From: Sabellastarte sp. h YS-2021
Taxonomy: Eukaryota; Annelida; Polychaeta; Sabellida; Sabellidae
DNA length: 64,000 bases
Assembly: GCA_964017235.1 (NCBI GenBank)
Contig: OZ024927.1
Span: 45,823,293-45,887,292 of the forward strand
Direction: 5' to 3'
Made by a program: the position numbers and the translations under genes. Shown one piece after another: positions 47,101 through 57,438 of the stretch (position 1 is the first letter of the stretch; each line of letters starts with the position of its first letter). Below the pieces are notes generated by a model. The model worked only from the letters and a program-made list of their open reading frames with translations. It was not told where the DNA came from and ran no database searches.

Positions 47101-50100
47101 TATCTCAGAAACTGTAAGGTGTAGGAAGTTGATATTTGGTAGGGACATTGGTTAGGGGACGTAGGTGTGCAACGTCATAGTGTGAGTATTTGACATGACT
47201 TCCATTTACAAAATTCATAGTGTCATTTAGTTAATTCACTCAATCCTGAAAAGCCCATTTCAATTTTTTTAGTCGAATCTTTGATTCGAGTTATGTACTG
47301 GGTTGTGGCCGCGATTTTAAATTGGCCGATTAAGCCCTTAAATATCAAATTCTGCATAATATTTGTTCACATATCGGTAGATTAAGGTGTATAGTATACA
47401 CTATGCCATTTTGAAGATTTTTAGTACTTTTATTTAGTTATATTTTATAAAGTTAAAAGCTTGTCTAGCACTACGTCTGGCTTTCTGTAAGGTCCCGGAT
47501 GTCCTAGAAACTATTGTTTTACCCATTGTTATGGCCTACTCGAACGAGTCTTTTTTAACGGTTTCGTCTGCTGGTTTCTACACCTTAAACCCCAATTAAT
47601 TTATTCGTCACGCACCTCACTCTGTCTTCTCGCAATATTTAAAACAAATAAAATATCAAATGCTGGTAGTTGTACACCCACAGAGTGATGAAAACGTGAG
47701 GCTACGATGGGGTTTCTGACATTTTACAAATATATAATCAGCAATATTTTACTGTCACCGCACCTCACTCTGTCTTCTTGCAATATTTAAAACAAATAAA
47801 ATATCAAATGCTGGTAGTTGTACACCCACAGAGTGATGAAAACGTGAGGCTACAATTAATGGTGTTTCTAACAATATTTTACAAATATATAATCCAGCAA
47901 TATTTTACTGTCGCCGCACCTCACTCTGTCTTCTCGCAATATTTAAAACAAATAAAATATCAAATGCTGGTAGTTGTACACCCACAGAGTGATGAAAACG
48001 TAAGGCTACGATGGGGTTTCTAACAACATTTTACAAATATATAATCCAGCAATATTTTACTGTCACCGCACCTCACTCTGTCTTCTTGCAATATTTAAAA
48101 CAAATAAAATATCAAATGCTGGTAGTTGTACACCCACAGAGTGATGAAAACGTGAGGCTACGATGGGGTTTCTAACAACATTTTACAAAATATATAATCC
48201 AGCAATATTTTACTGTCACCGCACCTCACTCTGTCTTCTTGCAATATTTAAAACAAATAAAATATCAAATGCTGGTAGTTGTACACCCACAGAGTGATGA
48301 AAACGAGAGGCTACAATGGTGTTTCTAACAATATTTTAAAATATATAATCTAGCAATATTTTACTGTCGCCGCACCTCACTCTGTCTTCTCGCAATATTT
48401 AAAACAAATAAAATATCAAATGCTGGTAGTTGTACACCCACAGAGTGATGAAAACGTGAGGCTACGATGGTGTTTGTAACAATATTTTACAAATATATAA
48501 TCCAGCAATATTTTATTGTCGCCGCACCTCACTCTGTCTTGCGGGCGATAATACCAAGTTTATAGATTTCAACACCCACTGCTGGCCTAAGATTCGACTC
48601 TGTGGTTGGCAGATGCCAACCACTTCACCCTAGTTTTCATCGAGTCTTTGTATCATAAAATTAAAAAAAAAAAAAAAAAATAAACAAAATGCAGTTTCAT
48701 GTTAATTTTTACCCCACAGCCCTTAAGGGCTGTTTGGGTAATGTTTTCACCCATGATGTCCGGATGGGCGGGCATGTGGTGGGAAAAAGTTTGTCCGAGC
48801 TGTATCTCGGAAACTGTAAGGTGTAGGAAGTTGATATTTGGTAGGGACATTGGTTAGGGGGAGTAGGTGTGCAACATCAGGGTCTGACCTATAAAATCTT
48901 GTCCGGTCTATATCTTGGAAACCGTAAGATATAGGAAGTTAATACTTTGTTGGGACATTGTTTAGGGATTGTAGGTATGCACTGTCATGGTGTGACCTTG
49001 ATTTGACCTTGACGTAGTGACCGTGACCTATCAAATTATTTCGGGCTATAGTGGTGTAGGAAGTTGATACTTGGTAGGGACATTGGGGGTTGTAGGTGGG
49101 CAACATCATGGTGTGATATTGATTTGATCTTTGACCTTGCTATCGTGACCTTGACCTATAAAATCTTGTCCGAGCTATGTCTGAGAGACTGTAAGATGAA
49201 GGAAATTGTTACTTGGTAAGGACATCGGTTGGGGGGAGTGTAGGTGTGCAACGTCATGGTGTGACCTTGATTTGACCTTGCCGTAGTAACCTTGAGTTTG
49301 AAAATCTCGTCCAAGCTATATTTTGTAAACTGTAATGTGTCAGAAGTTGATACCTGGTAGGGACATTGTTTAGGGGTTGTAGGTGTGGAATGTTGTGTGA
49401 CCTTTACTTGACCTTTGACCTTGTTGTAGTGACCTTGATCTATAAAATCTTGTCCGGGCTATATCTCAGAAACCATAAGTTGTAGCAAATTGATACTTAA
49501 TATGAACATTGGTTGGGGGTTGTAGGTGTGAAACATCATGGTTGGATCTTGATTTGACCTTTGGCCTTGTCGTATTGACCATGAGTTTTAAAATCTTGTC
49601 TGGGCTCTTGAATTCTGTATGGTGTAGAAGGATGACACTTGGTAGAGTCATTGGCTAGGGGTGTAGGTGTGCATCATGGTCTGACCTTTAACGTTGGCTC
49701 TGCCAAAGTGTGTTCACCTGCAAGATTTGAGACATGTTTCCCTTAAGACAAAGATATATGGATTGCTGAAACTGACTATTATATGTACTTTACATAATTG
49801 TGTTATTTCCATTGACAGCTGCTCTCGAGTTAATAAATTTGACCGCTTCATAATTTTTAGTTTACTGATTAATGCTGTCATCTTGCTATTGAATTGTCTT
49901 GTTTTAAAACTTTTTCTTGACATATATTTCTTTCTCTTAGACATTATTTTCTTTACTGAAACATTATTTGGACATTTACATAGCTGACACTGCTCTCAAA
50001 GTATCCAAATCTTTGTACTTTTTCACTACTTTTATATCTCATGTTGTTGTAAACTATTTCCCCAGGCTGTGGAGTACGGGCATCTCTGATGCTGCTGCTT

Positions 50101-52955
50101 TTTTTTTTTTTTTTAATGATATTAAGACAACATTTTTTAAATGAACATCTTTGATATGACAATAACTTTAATTTTTGCTCTTTCTGTTTTCTTGGTTTCA
50201 GGTTAGGAAGAAGACTTGGACATACACTCTTGACAGTTTTTTATAAAATATATACACAAAAGAATGTTTAGCTTTTTTAAATTGCTGGTTTGGGCAAGAT
50301 ATGTTTTCATTTGTAAGGGTTTTACATTTAGTATTATTCAGCAGTGTAATATTCAAGATTGGGGTTACTTCACATTATTTTGAGTGTATTCTGTAACATT
50401 TAGCACATACTTTCTTGAATTGAAATATTTACAGTGTCAGGCACCTTTCTTTTAGGATTATGAGCATAAAACCTATATTGACAGAAATAAATTGATCAGT
50501 GTGTTCATTGTTCCTGTTGGTTTTGTTACTTTCTGAACATGTTCCTTGGTAATGTAAAGGTTTTGACACTGAAAAGTAATAAACAGTTGTGGTGTCCCAT
50601 TGTTTTAAAATCATTTACTTTTAATAGTTATACCAATTACAGTGAGAGCAAAATTAAGGGAATTTTTGTTTAAATAATAGCAAACAGAGGAAACCCAATC
50701 TGAGATTGTGGAATTACACGCTTATTATCTATTTTACTCAGGTTTACTGCAGAATTGATTTTCAAAGTAAGATGAGCAATGATCTATCGAATTAAAAAAA
50801 ATTAGTGCCTAAAGTTCCCAGGTTACCTTAAACATCACTACTGAGCTTTTACATGCAAATATGTTTATGCAAAAAAAAGAACCCATTCTGCCTTAGCCTC
50901 TTGACATCTAAAATGGCATTGCCTTGTACATGAACATGAGAAATACACATCAATTAATTAACAATACTCTAAAATGTATTACCTGGTGTATGTACATGAG
51001 AAAAACCTAATCAGTGAACAATTTAAAATGACATTGCCTGGTGTATGTGAGAAATACATGTCAGTTGACAACATCTCAAATGACATTGTCTCATTCTTTA
51101 CAGTAAGACATTCCTTTATGTAATTTCTGTAAAAAATCCGCTTAGAGGTACAGTTTATTTTACAGACAGAAACCTATTAATTCCTGGAAATTTTGACAAA
51201 GTAGTCCAAATTTTTTAATATGTTTTTCTTGATACTTAAGATCCTTTTTATCTTGACTTCCAGTTTCCAGATGGAAAAACAATGCAGATCAACCTAACAG
51301 GTTTTCTAAACGCGCGTAATGCTCGCGAGTTTGTGGGTGAATTGTGGGGGTTGCTTGCTAGTGCAATGGAGAACTCAAGTGGAATCCCCACACGCTTCCT
51401 TGACAAGAAGAAAGAAGAGATCAAGAAACGACAGGTACACAAAATAAGTTGTGAAGAACTCTCCAGAGATCGCTATTTTAGTTTCTGCTTATCTTATATG
51501 ATACTTGATTTGTGTTTGTAAACATGTTCATTGTGTGCACTGAAACCAGGTGTATTCAAAATATTTCATGGTGGTCATTGGTCCAGATTTAGAAGTTTAT
51601 GTTTGTAGTGCTCACCTTTTCATACTATTTGAGTCTTGCTGACATTTATATTAAGAGCCTAACTTCTCTAAACTTAAATTTGCTTTATGTTGTGTTATAT
51701 TGGAAAAAAAATTAGGAAAGGTATATGTAGCTGTAAAAAGTTGTTAGCTGATTGACACAAATACATACATCCATTTCATGTGTCTTCTGTAAAAATATAA
51801 ATGTGCATGCTTTTGTATGGGTTTCTTTGATAGCAGTGCAAAGGTCATTGCATTGACATTAACTTCCTGGCAGATCTTAGGGTTAATAAAAAATAGTCTC
51901 TGTCTCAGTTAAGTTGCCTCCGTAAAGTGAATTCCCAAGAAAACATTTCTCTGCATTTTTTATAGTGGGTGTTTAGCACCACACTCTGCTTGAGTGACTT
52001 GATTCATATTCTAGTACAAACAGTTTAAACAATATTTAACCTTAGGAAGAGCAAGATCGCATAGCAGCAAGTCTGAAAGAGAAGGAGGCTGAAATCAAGC
52101 TTGCCTTGGAAAAGGAACGAAGAGAGAGTGACCGCAAAAAGTAAGCATGTTTTATCAGAATAAGAACATTGTTGTATTTAATGTATAAACAAAAGAAATT
52201 GATAATTCGTAATGGGTTTACTTTTCCAAATTGATTTTTGCAAATATTTTTAGAAATAACAGATACTGTGTCTCAACAACTCCATGATCTTGATTTGACC
52301 TTGCCATAGTGACCTTAACGTATACAATCTTGTCTGGGCTATATCTTGGAAACCGTCAGGTGTGGGAATTTGATACTTGGTAGGGACATATGTTAGGGGG
52401 TTGTAGGTGTGCAACGTCATGGTGTGATCTTCATTTGACCTTGCCTTAGTGACCTTGTCCTATAAAATCTTGTCCGGCCTCTATCTTGGTAATTGTAAGA
52501 TGTAGGAAGTTGATACTTTGACATTGGTTGGGGTTGTAGGTGCTATTGAATTGTTTTGTTCAAATACTTGTATCTTTACATACATTTTCTGTCTCTTAGA
52601 TGTTATTTTCTCTACTTAAACATTAATTGGAACTTTATACAATTGAAACTGCGCTAGTATTAACCATATATGGTTTGGTACTTAACTTTGCTTTATAGTT
52701 TTTAAAAAGAATAATGGGAGTTCTCATTCTGTTGAAATGTTACTGATAACACTACTTCAGTCTTTTTTTTTTTTTGTGCAAACATTTTACTTCTAGACAT
52801 AGATCTCGATCCAGATCAAAAAGTCCCAAGAGGAGAAGCAAACGTAGAAGCAAGAGTCCATCTAAATCACCCAGACTGCGTCCATCGAGATCCAAGTCTA
52901 GAACTCCTCCTGAACACGGCTCTGCATCAGCAGATGAAGATCATGTAAAAAACAA
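35145..52955 (+). CDS. SRRM1: SRRM1, serine/arginine repetitive matrix protein 1 (5' six coding exons; gene continues past the window or is interrupted)
   Basis: Exons at 35145-35168, 44828-44917, 45171-45293, 51264-51434, 52046-52140 and 52797-52955 join with GT-AG introns and consistent phases into one 220-codon frame plus two bases. The start MTDAGFFK followed by GTTADQDARF matches the N-terminus of animal SRRM1 (SRm160). Exons 2-4 encode the PWI domain (about residues 25-135; KPWVTQKV holds the PWI-type signature, then LTGFLNARNAREF). Exon 5 is a charged helix and exon 6 opens the RS domain (HRSRSRSKSPKRR). SRRM1 is a nuclear coactivator of pre-mRNA splicing linked to the exon junction complex; the PWI domain binds nucleic acid. 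The remaining RS-rich exons should lie beyond 64000. Intron 1 is about 9.7 kb and intron 3 about 6 kb, mostly repeats. Confidence 0.95.
35430..37195 (+). repeat. ~571-bp tandem repeat, about three copies, in SRRM1 intron 1
   Basis: The phrase GTGAAGAAAGAGGCGCATTC recurs at about 35468, 36040 and 36611, spacing 571-572 bp. Copies two and three are almost identical; copy one is truncated at its left. Each unit contains an inverted repeat: CAAGTGAAGAAAGAGGCGC near its start and GCGCCTCTATCTTCACTTG about 70 bp later. A short tandem duplication (GGGCCCGAACGGGTACATGG) follows at about 37117. A 107-codon frame repeated in each unit shows no recognisable protein features. Confidence 0.88.
37252..37851. 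mobile_element. MITE, 600 bp, with inverted ends and TA flanks
   Basis: The left end TAGTGGATGATCGTAAAG is mirrored by CTTACGATCATCTACTA at the right end. A TA dinucleotide flanks both sides (37250-37251 and 37852-37853). GTCGAT-type motifs recur inside near both ends. No coding region. A TA duplication would suggest a Tc1/mariner-like origin; a decayed hAT is also possible. Confidence 0.65.
38222..38404. mobile_element. Short MITE-like inverted-repeat element (183 bp)
   Basis: The 14-bp ends ACGGGTTTTCGATA and TATCGAAAACCCGT are exact inverted repeats. The target duplication is unclear. No coding capacity. Confidence 0.5.
39346..40468 (+). repeat. Tandem array, ~168-bp unit, about seven copies
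   Basis: Units contain GAAAACCGTGCTAGATAGAG, CAGGGTATCTCTGCAGAGTA and AAAATGGCGGCCATTTTGAA. Starts fall at about 39379, 39548, 39716, 39886, 40055, 40217 and 40397. Related units occur at 53900-54240 and 61380-61560. Reading frames on either strand here are repeat by-products. Confidence 0.88.
40469..41540 (+). repeat. Tandem array, ~132-bp unit, about eight copies
   Basis: Units contain AGAGCTTTCACTTGGTGAAG, CTCACCTACTCAAAATGAGT and CAAATAACTCATTCACCTAC, spaced about 131-134 bp. The unit is unrelated to the preceding array although both are inside one element. Confidence 0.88.
41812..42148 (-). mobile_element. tRNA-derived SINE, minus strand
   Basis: On the minus strand the head carries box A (TGGCCTAGCAGG, 42136-42125) and box B (GGTTCAATCCC, 42091-42081). 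The element runs to an (AAT)n tail at 41812-41825. It differs from the SINE at 6105. The target duplication is not clear because the tail abuts the family-B end. Confidence 0.75.
42419..44562 (-). mobile_element. Family-A element, longest array (~9 monomers), carrying a hAT MITE
   Basis: On the minus strand the 5' hairpin GCATC-AGA-GATGC lies at 44562-44550, followed by CCCGTACCCCACAGCC. The unique part (to about 43760) is interrupted by the MITE at 44137-44531. About nine ~138-bp satellite monomers span 42480-43740. The 3' end (about 42427) retains ACAGCCCTTAAG, but the hairpin's other arm is damaged and part of the terminal region is deleted. Confidence 0.75.
44137..44531. mobile_element. 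hAT-type MITE, 395 bp, inside a family-A element
   Basis: The ends TAGTGGGTAAATCGTTT and its near-mirror AAACAATTTACCCACTA are bounded by the 8-bp direct repeat CTAGGCTG (44129-44136, 44532-44539). The homologous uninterrupted sequence is preserved in the family-A copies near 12510 and 50066. The interior has ATATCGG/CGATAT motifs similar to the MITE at 19047, so the two may be related. Confidence 0.88.
44828..44917 (+). CDS. SRRM1: SRRM1 coding exon 2 (30 codons)
   Basis: Acceptor CTTTCAG and donor AAG-GTGTGC. The peptide GTTADQDARFADKKKKL leads into the PWI domain; it is phase 0 at both ends. Confidence 0.92.
45171..45293 (+). CDS. SRRM1: SRRM1 coding exon 3 (41 codons)
   Basis: Acceptor TTACAG and donor CGG-GTAAAC. 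The peptide IDMSKVNIDTLKPWVTQKV holds the PWI core, then DDVIIEFINNQLEER. Phase 0 at both ends. Confidence 0.93.
45294..46600 (+). other. SRRM1 intron 3, proximal part, mostly unique sequence
   Basis: No satellite or mobile element was recognised apart from a candidate cassette exon at 45818-45845. The stretch 45650-45850 is less AT-rich and less repetitive than the rest of the intron. Confidence 0.5.
45818..45845 (+). other. SRRM1: Candidate poison cassette exon in SRRM1 intron 3
   Basis: A strong pyrimidine tract and acceptor (TTTTTCCTTCCTCTTAG) precede 45818, and a donor-like GTGAGT follows 45845. Entered from exon 3 in phase 0 the 28-bp segment reads GEMAAVK then TAA. Inclusion would truncate SRRM1 early. 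Only sequence signals support it. Confidence 0.3.
46601..47190 (-). mobile_element. Family-A element, 3' part with about four monomers
   Basis: The reverse-strand 3' hairpin TAGCCCTTAAGGGCTGT is at about 46611. ACCCATGGTGTCCGGATGGG and about four monomers follow, up to an abrupt end near 47190. The 5' unique part is absent. Confidence 0.7.
47191..47619 (+). other. Intron sequence with no recognised element
   Basis: This AT-rich stretch lies between a family-A fragment and the reversed satellite S array, within SRRM1 intron 3. No gene, splice-flanked open frame or repeat termini were recognised. Confidence 0.4.
47620..48545 (-). repeat. Satellite S, inverted array of about six monomers
   Basis: Reverse-complement monomers of the array at 28404-32785: GCACCTCACTCTGTCTTCTC, CAAATGCTGGTAGTTGTACA and AATCCAGCAATATTTTACTG recur every ~150 bp. 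This subset is more uniform than the large array and has its own diagnostic changes (GAGTGATGAAAACG). Confidence 0.88.
48709..50092 (-). mobile_element. Family-A element, complete copy in reverse
   Basis: On the minus strand it begins at the 5' hairpin GCATC-AGA-GATGC (50092-50080), followed by a unique part and about six satellite monomers (48780-49690). It ends at the 18-bp palindrome ACAGCCCTTAAGGGCTGT (48733-48716). A poly-A stretch (48661-48680) flanks its 3' side. It lies in SRRM1 intron 3. Confidence 0.78.
50202..50600 (+). other. SRRM1: Candidate alternative last exon of SRRM1
   Basis: A long pyrimidine tract and acceptor (CTTGGTTTCAG) precede 50202. From exon 3 in phase 0 the frame reads 14 codons (VRKKTWTYTLDSFL) and stops at TAA 50244-50246. 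An AATAAA signal lies at 50578-50583 with GT-rich sequence after it. This could produce a short SRRM1 of about 93 residues with a truncated PWI domain. Expression evidence is needed. Confidence 0.4.
51264..51434 (+). CDS. SRRM1: SRRM1 coding exon 4 (57 codons)
   Basis: Acceptor TTGACTTCCAG and donor CAG-GTACAC. The peptide contains MQINLTGFLNARNAREF and ELWGLLASAMENSSGIP, completing the PWI domain. Phase 0 at both ends. A second AG seven bases downstream is possible but would break the frame. Confidence 0.94.
52046..52140 (+). CDS. SRRM1: SRRM1 coding exon 5 (31 codons plus 2 bases)
   Basis: Acceptor CCTTAG and donor AAAAA-GTAAGC. It encodes a charged helix (EEQDRIAASLKEKEAEIK) just after the PWI domain. 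It ends two bases into a Lys codon, completed by exon 6. Confidence 0.9.
52275..52700 (-). mobile_element. Family-A fragment in SRRM1 intron 5
   Basis: About two satellite monomers (52280-52550) plus part of the unique 5' region (about 52560-52680). Both ends are missing. Confidence 0.65.
52797..52955 (+). CDS. SRRM1: SRRM1 coding exon 6, start of the RS domain
   Basis: Acceptor TTCTAG and donor AACAA-GTAAGT. The peptide HRSRSRSKSPKRRSKRRSK is a typical RS/SP-rich region; SP sites are likely phosphorylation targets. It ends two bases into a codon, so another exon must follow, presumably beyond the DIRS elements and the window end. Confidence 0.92.
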
Positions 52956-52976
52956 GTAAGTTATGGTACTCGTGTA

Positions 52977-53460
52977 ATTAAGCGTCCCTGAAAAGGCGCT
53001 TATTTGTTTTCGTGTCAGTTTCCTCTTATGGTCTCCCTTAAATATCTCCCGTATTGTTGGAAGCTTTTTAACCATATTTGGCAGTTATATACCTTAGGCG
53101 TGGGAAAATTTTTCCACATGCTTAAATTTGACCTATGATCTTTATCAAGGTCACATGATCAAAACATAGGGTTTTTGGGGGGTACACCCGCCCGTCATCA
53201 CCGCTCAGCAAAATCTACTGACTGCAGAAGCTTGTAATTACAACACATGTTCATACTATCAAAAACGCGAGCTGATTAGATTTTGGGAGAGATCCGATGA
53301 AAAATGACTGATTTATGAGCGATTTCTTCACAGGTACCAACCAGAAAGCTTAAAATTCAGCTTAAAATAGCCGATTTTATTGCGCTACAGTAGCTTACCA
53401 TGTGGGACTGATTGCTGTTCTCAGATGATGACCGCAGGCCTGGCCAACGTCTAAGAAAAA
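52977..53460 (-). mobile_element. Family-B 3' end in reverse
   Basis: It starts with the reverse-strand 3' hairpin AAGCGTCCCTGAAAAGGCGC (52979-52998). Sequence matching the last ~450 bp of the copy at 26733-28403 follows, in reverse order (GAAACTGA-like end, GGTCACATGATC, then the ATTTTGGGAG segment). It is close behind SRRM1 exon 6. Confidence 0.65.
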
Positions 53461-53739
53461 TAGACATTTATAGTTGGCCGTAGCCTCAGGTTGTCGTCTC
53501 ATGGTACACTCTGAGATTCGTCTCCTTTTCTCGTTGGCCGCGTGATTTACCCTTGCTTTTTATTCTGCAGGGGAAAAAGTTTTACTTTTATATGTTTATT
53601 CTTGTTGTTGGATACCTAAACTTCATCAGTTTCTTTATTTTATTCCATAGAATCATTGTATGGGATTGCTTTTGGTGATGATAGCTCTATAGCTAACTGA
53701 GTAATAGCTACTTTGCTACTTTTGAGTAGCTCTTTGGTT

Positions 53740-54363
53740 TCCAGACATTTTAAGGAATGCTATTAAGCCTAGCTTTCTGAAATTTGGTATGGAGGTTCAT
53801 TGGGTTAATAGCTTGTATGGGATTGCTTTTGGGGGTAATTGCTTCATAGATGAGTGAGTAATTAATTAAATAAATGAGTAATTGGCTATTTTGACCCAGA
53901 GGGTATCTAAGGAATGTTATCTTTGCAATTTTTAAAAAAAATTTTCCCCTCCCCAAAAATGGCGGGCCATTTTGAATTTTCGAATTTTTGCCAAAAATGG
54001 CAAAACACAAATTTGCTTTTATCTCCTTAACCGTGCGAGATAGAGCGATTTCATCGAAATTTTTGACCCAAAGGGTATCTAAGGAATGTACTCTATGCAA
54101 TTTTCAAAAAATTTTCCCCTCCCCAAAAATGGCGGCCATTTTGAATTTTCGAAATTTTGCCAAAAATGGCAAAACACAAATTTGCTTCTATCTCCTTAAA
54201 GGTGCGAGATAGAGCGATTTCGTCGAAATTTTCGACCCACAGGGTATCTTTCTGAAATTTGGTATGGAGGTTCATTGGGTTAATAGCTTGTATGGGATTG
54301 CTTTTGGGGGGAATTGCTTCATAGATCAGTGAGTAATTAATTAAATAAATGAGTAATTGGCTA
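53740..54363 (+). repeat. Repeat segment related to the 39.3-kb array; DIRS insertion site
   Basis: Two units contain GATAGAGCGATTTC and AAAATGGCGGCCATTTTGAA. A longer unit carrying TATGGAGGTTCATTGGGTTA occurs twice (about 53790 and 54260) and again at 61570. The DIRS element is inserted at the T-run after 54363. Confidence 0.75.
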
Positions 54364-54980
54364 TTTTATTGCGTTAATACATCCTATCCAATAGACAATA
54401 GCTTATCCGGTCGGCGCGGACCGGCCCGCCAAACGTCAGAAAAAGACGTCCTGTGTCTCCACCGGCCAGGCCGGCCCAGTACTGTGCACTCGCCAGATGG
54501 CGTGTCGTACTTCCTTCTAGTGATGGGACGATTAGACCAACGTTCGATTAATCGTCGGCGTTATGGTACAATCGCGTTCGGTCACTGACAACTTCTAGAA
54601 ATCGATTAAATCTTACCCTTCCTTATGTGTCTCAATATCCACGTGTTTTTTATATTTTAAGCTATTTCCTTAACTTTCCTTTGATAAATAATGAGATTTG
54701 TCACGAATTTGGGTTTGTTTATGTCTACCGCCATATTTACCGGAAGTGAGTGCTTTTGGTAGGTTCTAAATGTCGGAAACACCGTTATTCTTACGGATTG
54801 ACAAATACTTCATCCCGGAAAGTCTTTCATAATATATTTTCTTACAGTGGAGTAAAAAAGTCGATTAAGGGTCGATCATCGGTCGGAAAATTGGACGAAT
54901 AATCGACCGCGAAAATTGAGGCGATTCCACTCACTACTTCCTTCCTGTCTAGACAGAGTGACGTCATAGCATCTTTTTCG
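54364..54980 (+). repeat. DIRS left inverted terminal repeat (with MITE insert)
   Basis: Without the 427-bp MITE plus duplication this is about 190 bp and is complementary to 61124-61340 (CAATAGCTTATCCGGTCGG and GTGACGTCATAGCATCTTTT segments). The outermost bases differ between the two repeats, as is normal for DIRS. Confidence 0.9.
54518..54936. mobile_element. hAT-type MITE, 419 bp, in the DIRS left repeat
   Basis: The ends TAGTGATGGGACGATT and, inverted, TAGTGAGTGGAATCGCC are flanked by the 8-bp duplication CTTCCTTC (54510-54517, 54937-54944). The right DIRS repeat (about 61160) shows the same site without the insert. The MITE therefore arrived after the DIRS copy. Confidence 0.88.
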
Positions 54981-55105
54981 TTTGGCGCGAGATCTGTGCA
55001 AGCGGAATTTTCTTCAGAGTTTAAATTTTACAGAATTTACTGATTATTGTTGGAACTTTCGTTTTTTGGTTATACCAAAGTGAACTGTATATATCATAGC
55101 TCATT

Positions 55106-57365
55106 ATGTCTTCCCCGGGGCAGAGAAGAGGGGGTTGTGGCCATGTAATGGCCAGCTTTGATCAGCACTCTTATTGTGCACGCTGTCGTGAGAAATTCAA
55201 AGGGGGGGACCCCTGTGTGGAGAAGAAGGACACTTCGCAATGTAAGTTCTGCCTGGCTTTGACTCCGGAACAATTAACTCAAATTTCTACCCCTTCATAT
55301 AAATTGAAGAAGGAAAAGCGTGAGGCTAGGAAGTCTGAATCTGCCACCCCCTCTCACGAGCCGTCTGAACTTGTTGATCCTGCTAATGTTTCAGTGATTG
55401 GGGTTGTTGGCCAACCATCTGCTGATAAATCGCCTGCATCTTCCTCTATGCCTCCTGAGAAGAAGAGCAAGAAAGAGAAACCACCATCTAAATCTAAGAA
55501 ATCGGAGTCAGATTCTAAAGCAGATTCTAAAGCCAAGAAAATGGACTCTACTGATTCTAAACTTGCGGAGTTGGATAACAAGTGGTCTGAGCGCTTCAAT
55601 AGGCTGGAAGCCTTACTGTTATCCAAAACACTTCTCCTCTGATGTTAGAGTTTCACCTCCTCACTCACCTCCTAGGGACATTCCAAAAGACTCTGAGCCC
55701 TTTTTTCAACCAACTAGGCGCACTGGCACAGACTTCTCTGCAGAAATGCATCAGTCGGCCAGCCAGCCGGAGTCGGATGCTCAATCTTCTTCAACAGAGC
55801 GCACTGGCAAAGGTTCCTCTGCTACCCAGCATCAACCAGCCAGCCAGCTCACATCCGACCGACAGCAATCTTCATCATCTTCCTCTACTAAGCGCACTGG
55901 CAAGGGTTCCTCTGTAGAAATACACCAACCAGCCAGCCAGCTTGTCACCGACCGACCAAGTCCGGTCTCACCTCTGAGGCGCTCTGGTGCGGATTCGTCT
56001 GTGTCCAAACAGCATCCTTCCAGCCAGCCTTCCAAGAACCGGAACCGACCAGCAGTGCCTAGTTCCTCTGCTACCGACCCTTCGCATAGACATTCCTCAG
56101 GAAAGTCATCATCTACTGTGGTCACTGACACCGGCTCTCCCTCCCTCAGACAGAGACAGGACAGTATCTCTAGTATTAGTGCTGATGCAGACAGTGATTT
56201 CTCCGACCGGCCACCGGTCGACATTTATGCTGAAGAGGGAGAATTGTCTGAGGACCCGGATTTTACTACTTTGGAGTCGGAGCAAGGTCCTTCTGAGGAC
56301 CAGACATATAGAGAGACTATGAAAGGCATCCGTGCATACATGGGTTGGTCGGATATCCCGGATCTAGACAACACTACTACTGCATCAGATGACAACCCTT
56401 TTACGGGACCCAAAGCTACCATTCCAGGGAAAGTTTCCGTACAGATGCCTACGGAGGACTGGTTATGCAAGAAGATTGCCAAACTAAATCTAACCTTGGT
56501 TGAGGGTTATCCCTCCCGCAGCTCTGAGGCCGGTGGCCTTTTGACCGACCAGTTTTTGAGGACAGCAAAGTCTCAGTCCAAGTGGTACGGGCTGTCATCC
56601 GACCACAAAGCAGACCCTAACGCCGTCTCAAGCTGGAGTGTTGAAGCGTCGAAATTAAACAGCTGTTATAGCAGAATAGCCCGACCAGCCGGCCTGACAT
56701 CTACCCCTCCTGCTTCCAGGCGTATCTCTCACGAATCACTGAGAAGGTGGGAAAAGTCGGCTAGAGAAGCTACTGTTATTTGCAATCAGGCGGCAAGTTT
56801 TAACAGATGCTTATTTAAAGTACAGCAAGATATGCAAGGCCAACTGAAATCCTTGCGTAGTGAGTGGAAGGGGAAAGGTTCTTCAAAAGCTACAGCTGCT
56901 CTGGATGAACTGCGTTATCTCATGGACTTTAACTCCAGCATCACGCATGCAGCCGCCAAAACTATGGAGCACTTAAGTGATTTTGTGTTCATTTCCATGG
57001 GTAACCTCACTCTGGCCCGGCGTGACGCTTATCTAACCCATGTCAAGAGTGGAGTCAAACCGGACACTGTGGCAGCTCTTAGGACAGCCCCTCTTCATAT
57101 CACTACCCTATTCCCAGACACTGTTATCAAGAAGGCTGAGGAAGAAATTTCCAACTTTGAAAATTGTGGACATTCTGCCTGTTCACGCAGCAAGGTCCGT
57201 TTCCAGCCTTATGATAAGTCAGACAGAAGGTTGGATAGGCGTCCGGACAAGAAGAATGACAAGCCAGCCTGGAAGAATATAGGAAAAGGCCGTTACAGAA
57301 AACAGAGATCCAAGGCCTCAACTTACTCTTCGCGACCAGCCAAGGGCCAACAGTCTTTTAAATGA
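55106..57365 (+). pseudogene. DIRS copy 1 gag-like gene, frameshifted near 55630
   Basis: The ATG at 55106 (MSSPGQRRGGCGHVM) opens a Cys/His-rich N-terminus (C-R-C, then CKFC) and a Ser/Lys-rich linker. This frame ends at 55642, just after WSERFNRLEALLLSKT. The rest of the protein continues in the +1 frame (about 55640-57365): a Ser/Pro-rich spacer, then conserved blocks ETMKGIRAYMGW, SRRISHESLRRWEKSA and NLTLARRDAYL, and a basic tail. The second DIRS copy reads straight through this point, so the break here is a mutation. The product would be the structural nucleic-acid-binding protein of the element. Confidence 0.8.
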
Positions 57366-57438
57366 CAGTTACTGTGTAGCAAAGCTCCACTCCAGACTGT
57401 TGGCCGGGAGCAGAAATCAGACAATAGACACTTGTACA

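Noticed and set aside
55106..55645. Programmed ribosomal frameshift in DIRS gag
   Set aside because: The second DIRS copy is continuous at the same place and is shifted elsewhere; no conserved slippery site and pseudoknot were seen.
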